Shown piece by piece: positions 61,880 to 64,000 of a DNA stretch of 64,000 bases. The stretch lies in NCBI GenBank assembly GCA_947627045.1, contig CANQUM010000007.1, positions 1-64,000 of the forward strand. The letters run 5' to 3'. The translations under genes and the position numbers were made by a program. This DNA comes from an uncultured Clostridia bacterium (lineage in GTDB: Bacteria; Bacillota; Clostridia; Oscillospirales; Ruminococcaceae). A model generated the notes under the pieces. The model was not told the DNA's origin. It did not search any database and saw only the letters and a list, made by a program, of their open reading frames with translations. The stretch's first letter is position 1. Every line of letters starts with the position of its first letter.

Positions 61880-63082
61880 ATGGCTTTAATGAACGACAAC
61901 TTTAACAATCTTGTTGCAAATTATCTGTTTGCGGAAATAGCAAAGAGGGTAAATGATTACACAAAGGCACACCCTGATGCTGATGTTATAAGGCTGGGAA
62001 TAGGTGATGTTACTTTGCCTTTAGCTCCAGCGGTAATCGATGCTATGCACAAGGGCGTTGATGAACTAGCAAACAAGGAGACTTTTAAAGGTTATCCCGA
62101 TTATGACGGGTATGAGTTTTTAAGAAAGGCGATTGCCGATTATTATAAAACAAAGAACAATGTAGATATTTCGCCGAATGAGGTTTTTGTATCTGACGGT
62201 GCAAAATCTGACTGCGGAAATATAGTTGATATTTTTGATAAAGATAATACCGTATTGGTAACAGACCCTGTTTATCCTGTATATGTAGATACAAATATTA
62301 TCAGCGGCAGAAAAATACTGTATGCAGATTCAACTGAAGAAAACGGCTTTGCCGCAATGCCTGACAAGAATGTAAAGGCTGATTTGATATACTTATGTTC
62401 ACCTAATAATCCTACCGGTTCTGCATATACTAAAGAGCAGTTAAGAGAGTGGATCGAATACGCAAAAAGCCAGAATGCCATAATTTTATATGACGCTGCA
62501 TACGAGGCATTCATAACAGAGGATAATATTCCTTGCAGCATCTATGAGGTTGAGGGTGCTAAGGAGTGTGCAATTGAATTTTGCTCGCTTTCCAAAACTG
62601 CTGGATTTACAGGAACCAGATGCGGATACACTATTATTCCTAAGGAACTCAAAATGAAAAATAAATCGGGAGAAGATGTTTCGGTTTATGATACATGGTA
62701 CAGACGTCAGGCAACCAAGTTTAACGGAGTTTCCTATCCTGTTCAGTGCGGAGCAGCCGCTGTATTTTCACAAGAGGGACAAAAGCAAATAAAAGAAAAT
62801 TTAAGCTATTATCATGAAAACGCAAAAATAATTGCAAACGCACTTGACGAGTTGGGAATTTATTATACTGGAGGTAAAAACTCGCCTTATATCTGGCTGA
62901 AGTGCCCAAATAATATGGGAAGCTGGGAGTTCTTTGATAAGCTTTTGAATGAGGCAAATGTTGTCGGAACGCCCGGTGCAGGTTTTGGAAAGAACGGCGA
63001 AGGCTATTTCAGGCTTACAGCCTTCGGCGACAGAGAAAAGACAAAAGAAGCTGTTGAAAGAATTAAAAAACTGAAATTTTAA
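61880..63082 (+). CDS. dapL: LL-diaminopimelate aminotransferase
   Basis: 400 residues, fold-type I PLP enzyme. RLGIGDVTLPLAPAVIDAM start, DPVYPVYVDTN, CSPNNPTGSAY, SLSKTAGFTGTRCGY (PLP Lys) and the final GFGKNGEGYFRLTAFG (substrate Arg). Makes LL-DAP in one step from tetrahydrodipicolinate; its product is the substrate of the fused DapF just upstream. SD GAAAGGGAA. Confidence 0.95.
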   Translation: MALMNDNFNNLVANYLFAEIAKRVNDYTKAHPDADVIRLGIGDVTLPLAPAVIDAMHKGVDELANKETFKGYPDYDGYEFLRKAIADYYKTKNNVDISPNEVFVSDGAKSDCGNIVDIFDKDNTVLVTDPVYPVYVDTNIISGRKILYADSTEENGFAAMPDKNVKADLIYLCSPNNPTGSAYTKEQLREWIEYAKSQNAIILYDAAYEAFITEDNIPCSIYEVEGAKECAIEFCSLSKTAGFTGTRCGYTIIPKELKMKNKSGEDVSVYDTWYRRQATKFNGVSYPVQCGAAAVFSQEGQKQIKENLSYYHENAKIIANALDELGIYYTGGKNSPYIWLKCPNNMGSWEFFDKLLNEANVVGTPGAGFGKNGEGYFRLTAFGDREKTKEAVERIKKLKF

Positions 63083-63094
63083 TAATATAGTTAA

Positions 63095-63126
63095 AAACCT
63101 CTCGCAGAATCACTGTGAGAGGTTTG
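63095..63126 (+). terminator. Terminator after dapL
   Basis: AAACCTCTC/GAGAGGTTT with inner CGCAG/CTGTG pairing and a T-rich tail; closes the carA-carB/dapF-dapL operon. Confidence 0.85.
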
Positions 63127-63136
63127 TTTATATCAA

Positions 63137-63835
63137 TTACTGTTTTCTTTTTTCATTTTTTGATTTAAAGTTTGCAAAAAGCACTCCTGCACCGACAATT
63201 ATCATTATACCGCCGACTATTAGTAAAACCATTTCTGATATGCCGTTATCATCTTGAATTGAGTTTGAAACTGCGTCTTCTGCTTCATTGTCAGTACTTT
63301 CAGTTTCAGACTGTATTTTATCGGTTTTAGCTTCCCCTTTGTCAGTATCAGAATTTATGTCTGTATTTTCTTCAATTCCGTCAGGAATATTTATTTCACA
63401 GGACTCTACAAGCCGGCTTAGTTCGTTGCCGTCGTTGTCTTTTAATGATGTAAATTCTATTGTAACTCCTGCGAGATCTTCATTAGAGTTTTTTATATCA
63501 AATTTCAGCGAACATATTTTCCCGCCGGCACTTAAATCATTGTCTGTTTTTCTGAATTTTACGTTTACTCGTCCTTCGTCAGTAAACTCCTCTGTTGTGA
63601 AGCCGTCAATTGCAAATTCATAGCCGTTAAGACCTATGATTGAAGAATTGTAAAGAATATTAAATTCTCCTTCTGATATTCCCGGATTTCGGTCGCAGAC
63701 CAAAATTACTTCAGCGGTGTTGTTTTCAACATCCTCAGCAGACAGGGTAAATCTTATTTCTTTCTCTGCAAAAGCTGTGAATGATGATAAGATACAGATA
63801 AAAATACAGTTTAATATTAAAAAAATCTTTTTCAT
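63137..63835 (-). CDS. Cohesin-like surface protein with C-terminal anchor helix
   Basis: 232 residues from ATG 63835 (AGGAGACTGAT upstream). Signal peptide (FLILNCIFICILSSFTAFA), a beta-rich domain of about 130 residues resembling cohesin/CBM-like folds (GISEGEFNILYNSSIIGL, GGKICSLKFDIKN), an acidic Asp/Glu/Thr linker and a C-terminal helix (MVLLIVGGIMIIVGAGVLFA) with a basic tail. It could display a dockerin partner or a carbohydrate-binding face; no catalytic motif. Confidence in cohesin identity is modest. Confidence 0.7.
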   Translation of the reverse strand: MKKIFLILNCIFICILSSFTAFAEKEIRFTLSAEDVENNTAEVILVCDRNPGISEGEFNILYNSSIIGLNGYEFAIDGFTTEEFTDEGRVNVKFRKTDNDLSAGGKICSLKFDIKNSNEDLAGVTIEFTSLKDNDGNELSRLVESCEINIPDGIEENTDINSDTDKGEAKTDKIQSETESTDNEAEDAVSNSIQDDNGISEMVLLIVGGIMIIVGAGVLFANFKSKNEKRKQ

Positions 63836-63903
63836 ATCAGTCTCCTGTTCCGGCATTTTTATATTACATATTACGCCGAGTTTTCTTTTTGTTTGTCTGA
63901 TTA

Positions 63904-63932
63904 AGTATATTAAATTGAGACAGGTTTGTCAA
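63904..63932 (-). promoter_or_regulatory. Promoter of cohesin-like gene
   Basis: TTGACA and TATACT on the minus strand with 17-base spacing, about 70 bases before the start codon. Confidence 0.8.
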
Positions 63933-63941
63933 CATTATTAA

Positions 63942-63970
63942 TTGACATAAGCAGTCGAATAAAGTATAAT
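63942..63970 (+). promoter_or_regulatory. Divergent promoter for a gene beyond the window
   Basis: TTGACA and TATAAT with 17-base spacing at the right edge. The -35 boxes of the two divergent promoters are only 9 bases apart, so they may be co-regulated. Confidence 0.75.
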
Positions 63971-64000
63971 TGTACTTAAATCAAAATAATATATAAGTAG

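Overview
The window looks like the chromosome of a low-GC Gram-positive anaerobe of the Clostridia, most like a Ruminococcus-type member of the Oscillospiraceae. The evidence is AT-rich genes with AGGAGG-type ribosome sites, HemZ, RecJ/Rel order, an scr-dnaX-ybaB-recR block, type III glutamine synthetase, LL-diaminopimelate aminotransferase (DapL), a split archaeal-type glutamate synthase and BspA-like surface repeats. No tRNA, rRNA, CRISPR array, integrase or transposase gene was seen. Genus assignment is inference.

Layout. 1-2.8 kb: a redox/ADP-ribosylation operon (nitroreductase, PPOX-ferredoxin fusion, zinc-type macrodomain, class M sirtuin). 2.9-10.8 kb: housekeeping (recJ, rel, MBL hydrolase, hemZ, rlmD). 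10.8-32.1 kb: an accessory region bounded by a 35-bp perfect direct repeat made from the 3' end of rlmD. Its core (about 11.62-29.2 kb) is strikingly GC-rich, with one-strand, tightly packed genes and codon use unlike the rest of the window. At its left edge are decayed pieces of an AIM24 gene and an M13 peptidase gene. Its right part (29.6-32.0 kb) is AT-rich, with a broken gene, a WYL regulator and two small genes. 32.1-33.3 kb: a TIGR04076-type gene and a methyltransferase broken by one stop codon. 33.5-43.4 kb: recR-ybaB-dnaX-SRP RNA, a leucine-rich-repeat surface protein, a CPBP protease, metF, CIRCE-controlled htpG and a small XRE/RHH pair. 44-56.6 kb: a nitrogen-assimilation cluster (Amt-PII fusion, GlnN, five-piece glutamate synthase, GlnA, ANTAR regulator). 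56.6-63.1 kb: carA, a carB-dapF gene fusion, and dapL. The end holds a cohesin-like membrane protein and divergent promoters.

Two things stand out. First, the GC-rich island encodes what looks like a self-contained conjugation/export system under partner-switch control: a DUF975/CmpB-type membrane protein, a heterodimeric ABC exporter, two ATP-grasp ligases, a GH3-family acyl-amido synthetase, then an STAS antagonist, a Cache-HAMP-PP2C phosphatase, a binding lipoprotein, a membrane protein, an MFS carrier, a GNAT enzyme and an RsbW-like kinase, with no sigma factor. I know of no described system with this composition. Second, carbamoyl-phosphate synthase large subunit is fused in frame to a complete diaminopimelate epimerase, tying pyrimidine/arginine supply to lysine/peptidoglycan supply.

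The nitrogen cluster shows a plausible RNA-level circuit: the glnN and amt leaders each carry an intrinsic terminator overlapped by a hexaloop hairpin with A at loop position 1 and G at position 4, the type of signal recognised by ANTAR proteins, and an ANTAR protein is encoded just downstream of glnA. Intergenic regions of the host carry a recurring element that begins at the stop codon with a GC-rich hairpin, plus 92-bp and 175-bp tandem arrays.
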